Assembly (NCBI GenBank): GCA_963576475.1
Contig: OY754973.1
Coordinates: forward strand, 5,406,893-5,470,892
Source of the DNA: Molanna angustata
Taxonomy: Eukaryota; Arthropoda; Insecta; Trichoptera; Molannidae
DNA length: 64,000 bases
Reading direction: 5' to 3'
Below, piece by piece: positions 42,425 to 54,517 of this stretch. The notes beneath the pieces are model-generated. The model made no database searches. It was not told the origin of the DNA and was given only the letters and a program-made list of their open reading frames with translations. A program made the translations under genes and the position numbers. The number at the start of each line of letters is the position of its first letter. Position 1 is the first letter of the stretch.

Positions 42425-42735
42425 AGGTTGGAATTTCGGCAGAATGCCGGCCCATTCTTCAACCACTGGACATAACCTACCTCATCCGACACAGAGAGCG
42501 CTCAATAGGCTCAGAACGGGTGTCTCCTGTTGTTACAGTGACCTCAAGAAATGGGGTTACAGAAATGAAGATACCTGTTAGTGTGACGCCGGACAGGACG
42601 ACGTGCATCTACTGTCAATAAGATAGGAGCAACATGCACGCACCATGACACAGCGGTAGCAAGCACTAGTGAAATCCGGATGGCTAGTGAAATATGATGG
42701 TGTTCCGGACACAGAAACTAAAGAAAGGAAGTATT
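42425..42735 (+). pseudogene. LINE C-terminal tail with zinc-knuckle remnant
   Basis: The plus strand reads LNRLRTGVSCCYSDLKKWGY, then RNEDTC, a stop, CDAGQDDVHLL. This is the LNR.RTG.......L.KWG....C.CG..Q...HLL.CP ending of RTE/Jockey-type LINEs. Upstream, GGCAGAATGCCGGCCCATTC followed by TTCAACCACTGGAC resembles the 5' fragment at 5.58 kb, so this copy may be internally deleted, joining 5' to 3' parts. It ends with ATGATGGTGTTCCGGACACA. Confidence 0.7.
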
Positions 42736-43299
42736 TGTTTTCTATATACTCGTAATATACTACATTATATTTTTATCTTGGTAAACATTGATCGCCTTTA
42801 AGTGCCCCCCATACATCTTCCCATATATGCTCTTCAGTTGTTTAGGCGAGCTTCTAACTTGCAAATTGAAGATTTATCGTAAACATATCCATTTTGCCTT
42901 GGAACTAAATGAAGCTGTGGTTAAATATGGTTTGTTTTAAATACTTGTTGCGTACTCTTTAAGACACACCTGAGTTTGTCCAACTCAATGAACCTTTGAC
43001 GGCCTTCAAATCTCAAACACATCTTTAGGCATATTTGATAATAAGCTTAGTAAATAATTTAAGTGTGTATTTACATTGTCAATACTAAATTTCTCGCCAA
43101 AGCGATGTTTACCAGTTAATAAAGTGGCATTCGATGACAAAACACAAAATACTTGATTAGGTTGGGGGATTGTGCAATCCAGTAGATCATTTACCAAATT
43201 AAACAAAAGGTTGATTTCCTTATAGGGTCTGTGTGAGAAATAAGGAATTATGTATCTAGGTATAATGATATATATTTTTTTTTGTTTTCAAGGACGTAA

Positions 43300-43557
43300 T
43301 TAATGATAAAAATAGAGAGGCTCCACTGGTTAGGACACGTGCATCGTTTGGATAAAGATCAGACACCGAATTGAATTCTCACAACACGTCCGGAGGGAAG
43401 AAGATATGAAGGAAGGCCTAAAATAAATGGATGTATGGAGTCGAGAGGGACCTTCAGATAGCCGGTGTGCGGAATTGAGGAAAAAGGCCATGGATAGGGT
43501 GCAATGGAGACGATTCCTTGAGGCGGCCAAGGCCCGTCCTGGGCTATGGAATTAATG
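43300..43557 (+). pseudogene. LINE ORF2 C-terminal tail, two stops
   Basis: The reading IKIERLHWLGHVHRLDKDQT, then RPEGRRYEGRPK with a stop, and finally ELRKKAMDRVQWRRFLEAAK with ARPGLWN and a stop, follows the same tail plan as the minus-strand remnant at 16.16-16.53 kb. Stops and a frameshift in the middle mark it as dead. Confidence 0.85.
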
Positions 43558-43559
43558 AA

Positions 43560-44370
43560 TCTGTGTTTGTTTTTTATTTTACCAACTCCTTCTTTGGAGA
43601 TTTTTTAAAGTGATCATTATTATTGCGTTGGTGACATTTTTTATAAAAAAACTTATATTTACTTTTCTAATTCATATTTTGCACACAATGTGCCTTGAAA
43701 ATAATAAGATTTATTTTTAAATATGATGTATTTTATGTACCCAGGAGTCATACTTTATTTTAATTTTTATTTTAGACAAAGAGTTATGACTTGTGATTCA
43801 AAAATGATAATATTTCATTCTTCATTGCGTAATCAATCATCATTCACATAAAAAAAAGAAAAACGCAGACAATGAAGTACAAAAAAATACGATTGGATTC
43901 GTGTCATTGATATTTATTTTTTTCATTCTACTTCAATCACTGAGATCTAACTTGATGGTTTGAAAATTTGTTTAATTTGCCAAACCTACCACTTTTTGCG
44001 ATGCCAGTCGAAAATCTGTTTTTTTTTATACTAGAGACTCGCCAAACACTGAAATTGCGCATTACTTAAATCCATATATAAAAAGACACACAGACCCAGC
44101 AGCGAATAAAAACTTAATTTGATAAGTATAATCAATCAAAGTTGTAGCAAATTTATTTTATTTCAAATCATCGTGCGCTTTAATAAGTCCAGATCATCCG
44201 CGAAATAGTTGTAACGATCATTAAAAAACATTAACATAAAAAAATATAAACTTGGAAGCTTAGAATCACATAAGGTCTAGATGAGATGTTCAAATAGATG
44301 TTGATGAAGCAATGAAACTGCTATTATCCTATCTGCTATTTTTGAAGTATCTAGGTACCTATGTATATCA
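43560..44370. other. AT-rich sequence, no gene recognised
   Basis: I see only AT-rich DNA without a recurring element. Confidence 0.45.
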
Positions 44371-44375
44371 TTTAA

Positions 44376-44939
44376 GGGAACGACTGCTGCCATAAAGAAA
44401 AATATAACTTTTGGATAATGTTCTGTATATATTCTTGTAGAAAAATAATTGCAAACCCCGATTTTCAACGTTTATCTTATATTTTTTTATAAACTATAAG
44501 GCGTTGAGCTATATATAATATATATATATATATATATTTTTTTAAATTAAAGAAGACAAAAATATCTGGATAAATATGTCGTGACGTTGCATTAATGCTT
44601 CAGGTTTGGTAAATAAACCTAAAAAATATCTATTTTCCATTCAGCGCCATTGCGAAATAAAAGTTTTTTGGGTTTATTTACTTAACCTGATACATTAATG
44701 CAACGTCACAACATATTTTTCCAGATATTTTGTTTAATTTAAAAAATAAATAGAAATATCAGACATCAAAAATCGGGAAATGCTTTTTATTATTCTACAA
44801 GAATAGATACAGAACATAATGAAAAGTTAAGTATATTTTCCTTTATTAATATCCAACAAACTAAGTTAATGAAATGATTCGTTTTGTAGTAAAGATGCAA
44901 TATCAAATTGAAAAAATAGGTACGTTAGCAGTCGCCCCC
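44376..44939. mobile_element. TTAA-foldback element, complete, 564 bp
   Basis: TTAA flanks both sides (44372-44375 and 44940-44943). The left end GGGAACGACTGCTGCC and the right end AGCAGTCGCCCCC are inverted repeats. The two arms continue the pairing (ATTCTTGTAGAAAAATAATT with TATTCTACAAGAATAG-like sequence; GTGACGTTGCATTAATGC with ATTAATGCAACGTCACAA). The centre holds GCGCCATTGCG. TTAA target duplication is known for piggyBac and Kolobok superfamilies. It has no transposase. Confidence 0.88.
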
Positions 44940-44949
44940 TTAATGTTAT

Positions 44950-46400
44950 TTTTGTGAACTTTATTATATTACTAAATAAATATAAATAATCATAAGGATT
45001 TGCATTTGTAGAAACTATATTTGATCTTCATCTTTATGTCTTTGCCTTGTCCTACTTTAGGTAGGGTCTGCTCTTTCGGCGCCAGGATAATCTGTCTTGT
45101 ATTGTCGGGGCTGGTAGTTGGGTTTAATTTATGAGCTCACTCACATCACCCCAACACGTCCTTTTCCTTTCCTGTTTTCTGATATTTTTGCTCTCTGTTT
45201 CTATGAGTTTTTCTCTTATAGAGGCTACTCCAAAGCTTCAAACTATATTTAATATTCTACGAAAATGTATTCCATTATTATAGGACAATCGTTTCACGAT
45301 ATTTATTTATTAAAGATATATCTTTTTGTACAATATTATTAATAAGAATAATAATATTATTAATTGAAACTTAATAAGTCCACCTTTGATTTCATGTTAC
45401 ATGTAGCTACTCAATGCTGGTAACAAAACAATGAATTATTCCTGTTTAATATTGCTCCTGAAAAGAGTGTTTGACATACAGAATATGTCCAAGGACTTGA
45501 TCCTTTCCAAATTATTATATTATATGTGGTAAGACATCGTTACATTATGAAATTCTTTTTTTTAGTTTTTAAAGAAGATGTTTTAGTTTTGAAAACCTGT
45601 CATAAACTATCAGTCCATTTTTTGATTACATCAACTGCGCAAATATTTATTAAATATACCTCCATTTTAATTACGACAAATTGTACAACAACAATAGTAT
45701 GACATGAAATATTTAAACAATAAAACATATATCATCTGTCTGAATACGTCCATCATTATATTTTGACATGGCATCTTTCATTTTACAACAAGTTTAGTCA
45801 AATAATATATTCCATATATCTGATCAATAAAAACATGTTTTGTGACTGTGGATTATTATGTTGGCCCATGACCTATTGCTCTAAGATCACCGGTACTGCA
45901 TTGTTTTTTTTATTTAATGTGTTATTTTAAAAACTTTTTTTTTCTAGTCTAACAATCGCTAATGAGTCGTTCTTCAAATCATTTCCTAGTTTCAATGAGA
46001 CTAAAACAGGTACTAGAATCAATCGTTCATAAATCATAAAGAGATAATCATGAAGTAATTTTTATTGTTGTTTTAACATAAACATTATTATCAAACGATA
46101 ATTCACACGGTATTTAAACAGTCAAAAACGTATTTTTTATGGAGCCCGATGAAACAATGGAGAATTATTCTTATCGAACAATTAGATAATTATTGTGTTT
46201 TGAAAATAGTCATGAAGTCAAATGTTAATTTATTTTATTTGGTGTTTTGTTTACGATAATTCCTACAACAAAATAAGATAATTAATTATAATTTATTCAG
46301 ATCAACAGATGATAATTTTAAAAAATATATTATGTACATATAAGCACATCAGCCGTCATATTGCGTACTTTGATAAGTCTTTGACAATGGTCAATATATA
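44950..46400. other. no gene recognised
   Basis: The GC-richer patch at 45040-45240 (TTGCCTTGTCCTACTTTAGG, TCACCCCAACACGTCC) may be an old LINE fragment on the minus strand, but no motif is convincing. The rest is AT-rich DNA. Confidence 0.35.
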
Positions 46401-46404
46401 CAGA

Positions 46405-46590
46405 TTACTTTTCTTCTTCTTCTTCTTCTTGTGCCTTTCCTAGAGGATGTTGGCGACCATCACACCAAACTCATCTCGATCCTGTGCCAACCTTATTAGT
46501 AACGCCGCATCCGGAATCCCGAAGGACTGCCTGAGATTTTTAAAGCATAATATTCTTTTACGACCCATAATCTGTTTTCTGTCTATCTTT
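46405..46590 (-). pseudogene. LINE C-terminal tail with GAAGAAGAA end
   Basis: The minus strand reads IMGRKRILCFKNLRQSFGI, then PDAALLIRLAQDRDEFGVMV and ANIL. This follows the GRK..SWLKNLR.WFG......L.R.A.....I..M.ANL ending. The 3' tail is a clean GAA repeat (plus-strand CTTCTTCTTCTTCTTCTT). Confidence 0.75.
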
Positions 46591-46756
46591 TCGTCTTCTA
46601 GAGCGCATATCTATCACCATGGAATATTTTAAAAAATAGGTAGGTACCATTACGATACTCAAACAATGATTAATTTTCTCTATAAAATCCGTTAGTTTTA
46701 TCATTTTTTTTAATTCATATTTATTTATTGATATCAAACCATATTTAACAATATTT

Positions 46757-47022
46757 ATGACAGGTATTATGGCGGACATTGGGACCTGGTTCATCTGTTT
46801 TGTGTGAGCTCATATGTTTGTTGAGGTAATGATTGTGAGTGCAGAAAGTTGAGATTATGTTGAGATTAGTGTAGAACAGGATTGTGATTGAGATTGTGAT
46901 ACACATTTAGTGTGGAACGGGAACAATCACCTGCTTCATAATTGCATATAATTATTGTCAGTAAAATTGTAAACTGCTAGCCTTAGAATAGGATTTTCTA
47001 AATGGGCAGCAGTAATCTACTT
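46757..47022. repeat. unnamed dispersed repeat (copy 2)
   Basis: It is colinear with 31.79-32.02 kb (ATTGGGACCTGGTTCATCTG, GAGGTAATGATTGTGAGTGC, TAGTGTGGAACGGGAACAAT, ACTGCTAGCCTTAGAATAGG, GGGCAGCAGTAATCTACTTG). A local expansion of GATTGTGATTGAGATTGTGA-like sequence makes it about 40 bp longer. Confidence 0.75.
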
Positions 47023-47029
47023 GTTTGTA

Positions 47030-48100
47030 TCAAAATGAACATTTATTATTTATATAAAATGTGTCATTTGAGGAATCTGTAAAAAGAAATCTTAAAATAT
47101 TCATTTATTCAACACTACAGTGTAAATAAATTAAAATATATCAATATAGTTTTTAAATAAACATTAAAAGTAAAACTATTTTCTATATCTTCTGAGTTAA
47201 ATTAATCAAAAGAAAATATAAAAATTATAATTATTGATTTTTACTCATTGATAATATAATTTCATCAAATTTCTGGATAAAAATATTACCCAATACATTT
47301 TCAGTTTTACCAATTTAAAAAAATGCTTTTATAATTAAATATACATATTTAAGAAAAATAAAAACAATTTTAAAATGGTAGCTTCATGCAAATATACATT
47401 TATAACTGTTTTAACATTACTTATTAGAAATAAAAATAAAAAAAAAACACTTCATTAAACCACCAATTAAAGTAATAATAATGTATCTACGTGTCTCGTT
47501 CAACGTAGTCGCCTAATGATGGCAATAAAGATTAGTTTAAATTATTGGATATAAAATCTTGTTAAGCTAAATTGAAGTTTAAAAGTTATAAATTTTCTAT
47601 TAATTGAGACAAGACGTTCGCCAAAATCTTCGAGCATTATTAGCTATAGGAAATTGTTTCTTTCGCCATTCATATTTGTACTAGTTTGACACAACGGGAT
47701 ATGAATATATCTAATTAATTTTGTAGACATATTGGATACGTTTTATACTAGCGGATGTACTAGTAAAAAAACATTATTTATGATATATTAAAAAGAACGG
47801 ATTTAATATGAAATACAGACGTGGTATCAGCTAAACCTAGGCTTGTTTATCTTAACCTAGGAATAATTTTCGTGGTTTCGAAATTGAGTATCTATCTATT
47901 GTTGATCATTTGCTATGCTTTTGTACTAATCCAAAGACCTCAAACTCAAAAGAAAGATTAAAGACTTAGGGTAAGTACCTACCGCATATCTAATATCCAA
48001 ACCTTTGCTTGCATCTTGAGGGAACAATGTAGCTGGAAACCCGGCAAGTTTGATCTTAAGTGCTCAGTGCCACCTCATTATATAAGAAAAAAATCAGTTA
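47030..48100. other. AT-rich sequence, no gene recognised
   Basis: No supported feature was found. Confidence 0.45.
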
Positions 48101-48106
48101 AGTTTA

Positions 48107-48471
48107 TTCTATAGATACTACCACGGGAATTGCTCAGAAGAACTTGCATCTTTGGTCCCTCCTCCACCCACTCGCAACAGAGTCACTCGCTTCACTCAAT
48201 CGCAGCATCCATTCACAGTGGACCTTCAACATATACGAACAAGTCGCTTCTCGAACTCCTTTATTAATACAGCAGCCCGACTGTGGAACGATCTTCCGAA
48301 TTCTGTGTTTCCATCTTCGTACAACCCGGGTCTTTTTAAAATCCGAATTAATAAACTCTTTTCTAGATTGCAAACCCCTCCCAACGCTACGTAGTGCGCT
48401 TCTTCGGAAGAGTAAAATGGACCCAAATCCTAATAGCTGGCGTCCCCTACGTAGACATGTTAAAAAAAAAA
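48107..48471 (+). pseudogene. LINE ORF2 C-terminus with short poly(A)
   Basis: The plus-strand frame is open from the 5' break at about 48107 to the TAG at 48392-48394. It reads FYRYYHGNCSEELASLVPPP, TRNRVTRFTQSQHPF, RTSRFSNSFINTAARLWNDL, PNSVFPSSYNPGLF and [12 protein letters not shown]. The tail FYR.YHG.CS.EL..LIPP, TR, RT..F.NSF...TA.LWN.LP..VFP..YN...FK marks a poly(A)-tailed LINE group. A run of 10 A ends the copy at 48471. It is almost identical to the copy at 8256-8637 but extends about 60 bp further 5'. Confidence 0.88.
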
Positions 48472-48479
48472 GTTCTTCT

Positions 48480-49660
48480 TCTCTGTGTAGATCGTAGATC
48501 TGTTTTTTTCGTTAGAAATTTATTCTTGAGAAACTGAGGTCTAGCTGTCTCTCCATCTTTTTGACCGCAGTATATGTATAAGGTTCATGGCTATTCAATC
48601 CGTTTTTACATGATCACTCCACAACAATTGCATAATTTTATGTATCAAATTCGTACATTCAATTTTGCTCGACAGAACAAATCGAATTTCTAAAATCCAC
48701 CGTAGCTTTCGATGTCCAAACTCCAAACGCCCATAACCCTCCAAAGAAAAGTGTTTTATTTTTGCATTCTGGTTGTCTTTAAACATTAGTTTTGTTGACA
48801 CCACAATCATCACAATCATCTAAGTTATAAAAAAAATAACTTAGAGCTATGATTTCTATGTACCTACCTACAATTTTAATGAAAACAAAATACATATCTA
48901 GAAACCACTTTTTCTTTATCTATTTTATCTTTTATACTCTGTTTGTGTTTAAACATTTTTTAGATCATTGAACGCTAACTGACAGAATATTATTAGATGA
49001 CCTCATCTGGTATTTTGTTAAAATCAAGAAACATCAGAGTCAAAATATATCTTGTAAATGTGTGGTAAAACTACACATTGACACATTTCGAATAACAATA
49101 ATAATTGTAATAAAAATTCAATGCAACTTAGTCGTTTATTTACCCACCTCTTGGGAGATGTTTAAGGAAAAGACTCTTTTAAAATATTCAACAATAATTT
49201 TGATGTCTTCTTTGGGTCACGTACGCCAACATAATAAAATTATCAATCACTATACAAAAAATAAAGAAATATTATGAAATGAGCCACACAAATAATAAAA
49301 GACCTAAAACATGAGATGTAGATGAAGACTAAATGATATGTTATTGTTCAAAAGTCTTAATGTAGATGAAGAATTGACGGACGCAAGCGTTGGCAGATCT
49401 AGAATATTTGGTCCAGGCAGACAAATCCCATATACATAGATATATCAATCTCTAAACATTTTAAAATATCATGTTGAATATGCTATTCGGTTGCATGACC
49501 TTTCAATGATACATAAAATTGAAGAATAATCAATTATCAACAAACATCTTGAGAAATTACGTGGGCAATTTTAAAAAGTTTTGAGAATAGTTTAAGGAAT
49601 TTAATTTACAAAACTTTAGCATTAATAATAATTGTATCTTATCAGACACGGTGAGGCACC
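48480..49660. other. AT-rich sequence, no gene recognised
   Basis: No supported feature was found. Confidence 0.45.
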
Positions 49661-49664
49661 CACG

Positions 49665-49912
49665 GAAAATAACAGTTACTAAGAACAACAGATGTGAAAA
49701 TGCTAAGACATAATATCTTGGGCACAACCTTCAGAGACAGAATACTCAATGAGGAGATCCCGCAGAACCTACATTATGGAGGACATTGTAAGGTGGAGCA
49801 GGCTAAGAAGACGATACTGGAGAGATCATGTAGAGAGGATGAATCCAAAAAAGCTGCCAAAGATTGCAATGCGCGAGATACCAGAGGGACTATCACTATA
49901 ATTAATATATAG
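49665..49912 (+). pseudogene. LINE ORF2 tail remnant
   Basis: One frame reads EMKMLRHN-like and GTTFRDRILNEEI. The next frame continues DIVRWSRLRRRYWRDHVERM and NPKKLPKIAMREIPEGL. This is the MLR......RDR..NE.IR followed by I..W...RR.YW.DHV.RM ending of the group also found at 55.5 kb. A frameshift lies between the two parts. Confidence 0.75.
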
Positions 49913-49919
49913 GTACCTA

Positions 49920-51110
49920 ACTAGTAGAATGAAAATTATAAATGTAAAAAAAGAAATACCGCCAAAATATTCAACAAAATGATTTTAGGTAATTATATTT
50001 GTCGATAGAATGGTTGCCCAATTTACATACACGCTTTTTCGGTTCCACTTATATGAAATATGAGAAGGGCAATAAAATTATATCGTTAAGTATTTCTTTA
50101 ACCAAATTACTGAATGGATTTGGGAAGAATAAATGTATGAATGGATTTTATGATATTTTCAAAATTAACAACGAAAATTTGTAATATTGTGTAAAAGTTA
50201 TCCGATAAACTGAAGTTTTTGACATGATAACAACTAAATGTAAAAACATATTTTTTTTACATAAATATGTGATTGAATCCTGAAGATAGCAAAAAAAAAC
50301 AAACGGAAATTAAATGAATGTTGGAAAGATGCTTTTAGAAATTATGAAATTAACTGTCACAGCCTATTATGGAAGCTAATGAAACAAAGATTCCGTGTCC
50401 AAATATACAAATGAAATTAAATAAACCCCAAATTAGGAAAACTTTAAAGGAGTTTTCAAAGATGGTTCAGAGTTTCTTCTAATTTTCAGATATTTTTACA
50501 CCAGATTCAAAATAAAAATAGGTAATCTCTTTTATATCAATATAAGAGAAATACTTTTAAAATAAATTATGAAGATATCCACATAACAAAGTCACGTTTT
50601 GAAAATTATGCACTACATGCAATCAACACAACACATAATAAAGTAAAGTTATATAAAATATACAGGAAATGTCACTTCATAATAGTAATTTGAATTTGTA
50701 AATGAAAAGATTGATTTGTATGATTAGCACATTATTATGGATGAAAAGCTTTGATATAATATTATTCATACAAATGTTGTTTGCAAGTGAAATACAGAAG
50801 TTGTAACTAAACTGCCAAGTGATGAACACGATCAGTCTTGTTTCACAGTCTCAATGTTAAAGTTATAAAGAAGATATTACTAACCAAAAATTTGAGATCC
50901 TTTTCAAATAATATAAGGTTGTAGGCAAAAAAATGGATGGAATCTTATAATAAAGAACAAAACAAAACTGAGGAATCATTTCCTTGCACATTGGTCTCCT
51001 TATTCTATTCTTGACCCCCCTTATCTGTCCCCTCCGTTTTAATTATTATTTTCATTATATGTTTTATTCATATGAATTGTTGGTACATATCATCAAACAA
51101 TCTGATTCAA
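49920..51110. other. AT-rich sequence, no gene recognised
   Basis: No supported feature was found. The open frame that begins at 50984 crosses SINE and LINE-derived DNA and is not a gene. Confidence 0.45.
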
Positions 51111-51114
51111 CAAT

Positions 51115-51205
51115 GAATATTGTTGGACGGAAGATATTGCCATTTGGCAGTCTGCCAATGTGCACATGTGCTCAAAAGTTTTTTTTTCAAATAAATAAAC
51201 ATAAA
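51115..51205 (+). repeat. SINE type A-related fragment
   Basis: GGACGGAAGATATTGCCATT, TGGCAGTCTGCCAATGTGCA and CATGTGCTCAAAAG, followed by AAATAAATAAAC, parallel the copy at 58.54 kb (GGAAGATATTGCCATTTGGC, GTGCACATGTGCTCAAAA). Confidence 0.6.
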
Positions 51206-51239
51206 TTGAAGGACAAAGGACAACATAGATTATTAAGAT

Positions 51240-51385
51240 GCAGTTTATTTACTTACTTACGCAGCCTCTTCTTGAGTCCAGTACTAGACAAAGGCCTCCC
51301 GCTTGGACTTCCACTGGTCTATATCCTGTGCCATTCTTCGCTATTCTGGACCTGCCACTTTTTTTTAAGACTTGCAATAATAACA
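51240..51385 (-). pseudogene. probable LINE 3' end
   Basis: The plus-strand phrase CCAGTACTAGACAAAGGCCT, CCCGCTTGGACTTCCACTGG and TCTATATCCTGTGCCATTCT is a recurring theme at insect LINE 3' ends read in reverse (..TGGACAAAGGCCTCC..). The coding remnant is too short to judge. Confidence 0.5.
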
Positions 51386-51389
51386 GGAA

Positions 51390-52630
51390 AAGTCGCAGTG
51401 GGCTATATCAAAATTTATTTAGATCAAAAGTATTTGCCGGTGGAGAAGAATCGCAATCCCAATAGCAACAGATATTAATTTACATGGCATTGCAACAATG
51501 AAATTAACAGGAGCGTGAAAAAATACATCTAGAAGAGCTGCATTGATGTCATCAAATCAATCATTCAAAAAAAATACCAAGTATGTACAACAAGAAATTT
51601 AAAATGTGAATATTGTTACTTTTTGAGTCTTCGTATCACGTTTTCTAATCACTAATTGCAACAACTATGACAAATTTATTAAGGTTATCTCCTTAAGATT
51701 ATTTGCCTATGTAGAAATATGACAGAATCTTAAATGATAACGACAAATACGGAAGAAAACATGGTGTCATGCGTAAAGAAATACATATACCTAGTATCTA
51801 ATGAAATGTAAATATAATAGGTACCTACTTATGAAGATAAATAACGCATATACATACTTATCACTTTGAAAATCAAATTATGAACTGAATGCTTATATCA
51901 CTAACAATACGTAATCAATTGAGCTGTTTTTTCTAAAGTAACTAAATTAACATAACATAAACAACGGTTTTTCATCTTTTCGGGGATTAAATCGTCTTTA
52001 AAACTACCACATACAATCAAAATTACTCTTATTCTAGGTAGATCAGTTATTTGAAATTTTCAATCGTTTGCCCGGTTAGAACCTCTAGCAAAACAAAAAT
52101 TACTATGGAATTCTACAATGCAAACGTCTTTCGTACCAATCAACAAAGTCAACAGTTGAAATCGCTTTCTATACTATGGTGAATGATTATTATACCTACA
52201 GGCTTTAAGTTCGTCTCGAGGGTTCACGATTACCTCCTTTATTAAATTGATTTTTATTAATAAATAATTATTGTGTAGATAATTTTTTACTTTATCCAAA
52301 ACCACCATTTGAAAAATAATCAAATTAGCTTATCAAATAATTCATTGTGCATCGTCCCGTATGTTTTTTTCGTATTTAAATGTCTATTATATCTGTGGAT
52401 ATTCTTATGAACAACGCACTCAGTAACAAGAAAATTGTCTGTTAACAAAAACCAACTTGTTTTTTGAAGTAAGTACATTACAGTATTATTAAATAATTAT
52501 ATTTGAACAGATCTCGAATACCAACAACCGTAGATTTTTTAAAATGGTGTAGACCAACGCATTAGTCTTTATAGAATAACTTCATCGGAGAAAAAAAATC
52601 AAGTATCGACTCTTATTGGGTTTAACGTGT
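51390..52630. other. AT-rich sequence, no gene recognised
   Basis: No supported feature was found. Confidence 0.45.
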
Positions 52631-52634
52631 GGTC

Positions 52635-52998
52635 AGTGTTGCTTTATGGGAAGGAGGCGTGGATTCTCAAAGCTAATAATATAATATAGAAATATGGATC
52701 CACCGCAGAATGCTGAGAATTATTCAACAGAGAATTATTCACCAATGTCAAGCTCCGTAAATTAGGTATCGTACTTCGGCCATATTCTAAGAGGTGAAAA
52801 TATAGCATCCTTCAGCTTGCCATGAAAGGGATCGAGGGTCGTAGAGGGGTCAGAAGAACACAACTTTCGAAACATCCGGGAATGGACCGGCCTAAGAACT
52901 GTGGAGCAGCTGTTTCCAACTGCCCTGGACAGGGAGACTTTCTATATGATGGTCGTCAATATCGTGGGGACCTGACATGATACAAGAAGAAGAATAAG
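52635..52998 (+). pseudogene. LINE ORF2 C-terminal tail, several frameshifts
   Basis: VWSVLLYGKEAWILKANN is the LYG.E.W motif. Later frames give IEGRRGVRR, RNIREWTGLRTVEQLFPTAL after reading across frameshifts, and DRETF. A GAAGAAGAATAAG end follows. It belongs to the same group as 40.9-41.3 kb. Confidence 0.75.
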
Positions 52999-53287
52999 AT
53001 TGATTCTTCATGACAGACACTCTTCATATTATTTCCCTACAATTTTCATTGAATCGAATGATTTTTAATAAAACAAACAGGTAATCAAATGTTTTTGTTT
53101 TGTCCGTTTTGTACAATGATTATTGGGTTGACTCGAATACACAAAAAAGTCATGGTTCTACACCCAAGTCATGGTTCTTCACCCAGAAAGTCGATCAAAG
53201 TTACCGGAAACAGACCGAAAGACACTCAGTGACGTTCAGATTGAACGTCGAGTATACGCACCAAATTCTCGGTAAAATTCCTTCGTC

Positions 53288-53499
53288 GACCTTCGTGGCT
53301 CAGTTGGTTAGGTATCTGACTGCTGATCCAAGGGTCCCGGGTTTGATTCCCGGTGGAGACACAGATTTTAATTGTGTTTTCAGTCTGGATCTTTGAGACG
53401 ATAAATACCGTAAGTCTCCAGAATGTGGCAACTTGTTAAATAATTATTTGACATAGCACCTGTTAGTTGCACGAGAAGCAACATGAAATAAAATAAAAT
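53288..53499 (+). repeat. tRNA-derived SINE, type C, best copy
   Basis: The head GACCTTCGTGGCTCAGTTGG has an A box TGGCTCAGTTGG. The B-box region GGGTTTGATTCCC (53339-53351) and GGTGGAGAC close the tRNA-like part. The body includes TCAGTCTGGATCTTTGAGAC, GTCTCCAGAATGTGGCAACT and an end in GAAATAAAATAAAAT. Other copies are at 19.6 (minus), 26.1 (minus) and 33.75 kb. Confidence 0.85.
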
Positions 53500-53695
53500 T
53501 GTCGGGTGAAAAACGTTCTGACAGTTATAGTAGGTATATGTTGACTTCTATTTTATCTGTGGAATGATGACTTCTATTTGTTTCTGTGGTATCTATTATA
53601 TCAGTTGGCATTATTTATGATGACACTGTTAATTTACAAAGAGGTTAAATTATAAAAATATAATTTAAAAAATTCCAATTAAAGTTCAGAGAATA
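53500..53695 (-). mobile_element. fragment of the hAT-like element, inverted
   Basis: TTGTCGGGTGAAAAACGTTC, TGTTGACTTCTATTTTATCT, GACTTCTATTTGTTTCTGTG and ATTATTTATGATGACA are the reverse complement of the interior at 27.21-27.41 kb. It joins the SINE tail directly. Confidence 0.75.
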
Positions 53696-53734
53696 TTATT
53701 TACTCATTATTTAGATTAATGGAGTTTTGAAAGA

Positions 53735-53885
53735 TGGAGACGTTTGAAGTAAGAATAACAGAAAGCGTGTATGAGAAGATGCATGGACGTGAACGAAGCG
53801 AGAAATGTATGTATGTCAGAATAGAAGAGTCTGGCGTTTGGATCTCTCTGCCTACCCCAATTAGGGAAAGGGCGTGATGGTATGG
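53735..53885 (+). pseudogene. LINE tail fragment
   Basis: AAGTAAGAATAACAGAAAGC, GTGTATGAGAAGATGCATGG, ACGTGAACGAAGCGAGAAAT and GTATGTCAGAATAGAAGAGT are the plus-strand counterpart of the minus-strand remnant at 13.1-13.25 kb. The last codons decay into SAYPN. A (TATGG)n run, GATGGTATGGTATGG, follows the end. Confidence 0.7.
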
Positions 53886-53887
53886 TA

Positions 53888-53949
53888 TGGTAATAAAATG
53901 CCATATGGCAATATACTCGCCACTTGCGCAGGGTGCAAGGAAGTGTTTA
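53888..53949 (+). repeat. SINE type A tail fragment
   Basis: TAATAAAATGCCATATGGCA, ATATACTCGCCACTTGCGCA and GGGTGCAAGGAAGTGTTTA match the body and tail of the SINE at 796-1010. Confidence 0.7.
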
Positions 53950-54517
53950 AATCGAATATTCTTTTTTAATTGCATATACGCAAACATTGGATTTTTTTCC
54001 CTTTCCCTAGTCAAATGATATTTTTATTGACAAACATTTTTTCAACATCTCAATAGAGACGAAGTAGGGATATTGTAGAAGAACCAGGAACTTGAGGCAC
54101 CTCAGGGGTGCCTCGAGTTCCTGTTCAGGGACCCCTGAACACCAGTTCAGGGGCGACATCTGTGTGTGACACCGTCATCTCATTTATAAGGACTGTTGCT
54201 TTCATTGTTTACAAATAAATTAATTTCTCAATGTCTCAATAGATGGCGTTACAAAAAGGTTTCTCCGTTACTCCATAGATGACAATAGTAATAATGCATT
54301 ATTGTCAGGTAAAATGTTACACACTATTCAAATATATAGAACTTTCAAAATTACATCAATAAGGGAACTCAATAAGAAGGCATAATTGGTGAACGTTGCG
54401 CAAGCGCATAAAGTGATCACGTAAACCAGCCGATGACAAGTCGTAAGCCCTGTAGGTGCCTCAAGTTCCTGGTTCTTCTACAATATCCCTACTTCGTCTC
54501 TATTGAGATGTTGAGAA
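53950..54517 (-). mobile_element. TCGA-end foldback copy with 13-bp flanking repeat
   Basis: The constant end TCGAATATTC begins at 53952. CAAACATTGGATTTTTTTCC, CATCTCAATAGAGACGAAGT and GAACCAGGAACTTGAGGCAC follow. A loop of about 280 bp contains GGCGACATCTGTGTGTGACA and AAGGACTGTTGCTTTCATTG. The inverted arm CATAATTGGTGAACGTTGCG, AAAGTGATCACGTAAACCAG and CTTCGTCTCTATTGAGATGT then stops raggedly near 54517. AAGGAAGTGTTTA flanks the copy at 53937-53949 and 54518-54530. Confidence 0.85.

Noticed and set aside
48134..48426. Minus-strand frames overlapping the 48-kb LINE
   Set aside because: They are antisense and alternate-frame shadows of the plus-strand RT C-terminus.
50984..51478. 164-codon plus-strand frame
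   Set aside because: It runs across a SINE fragment and a reverse-oriented LINE 3' end; composition and lack of motifs suggest chance.
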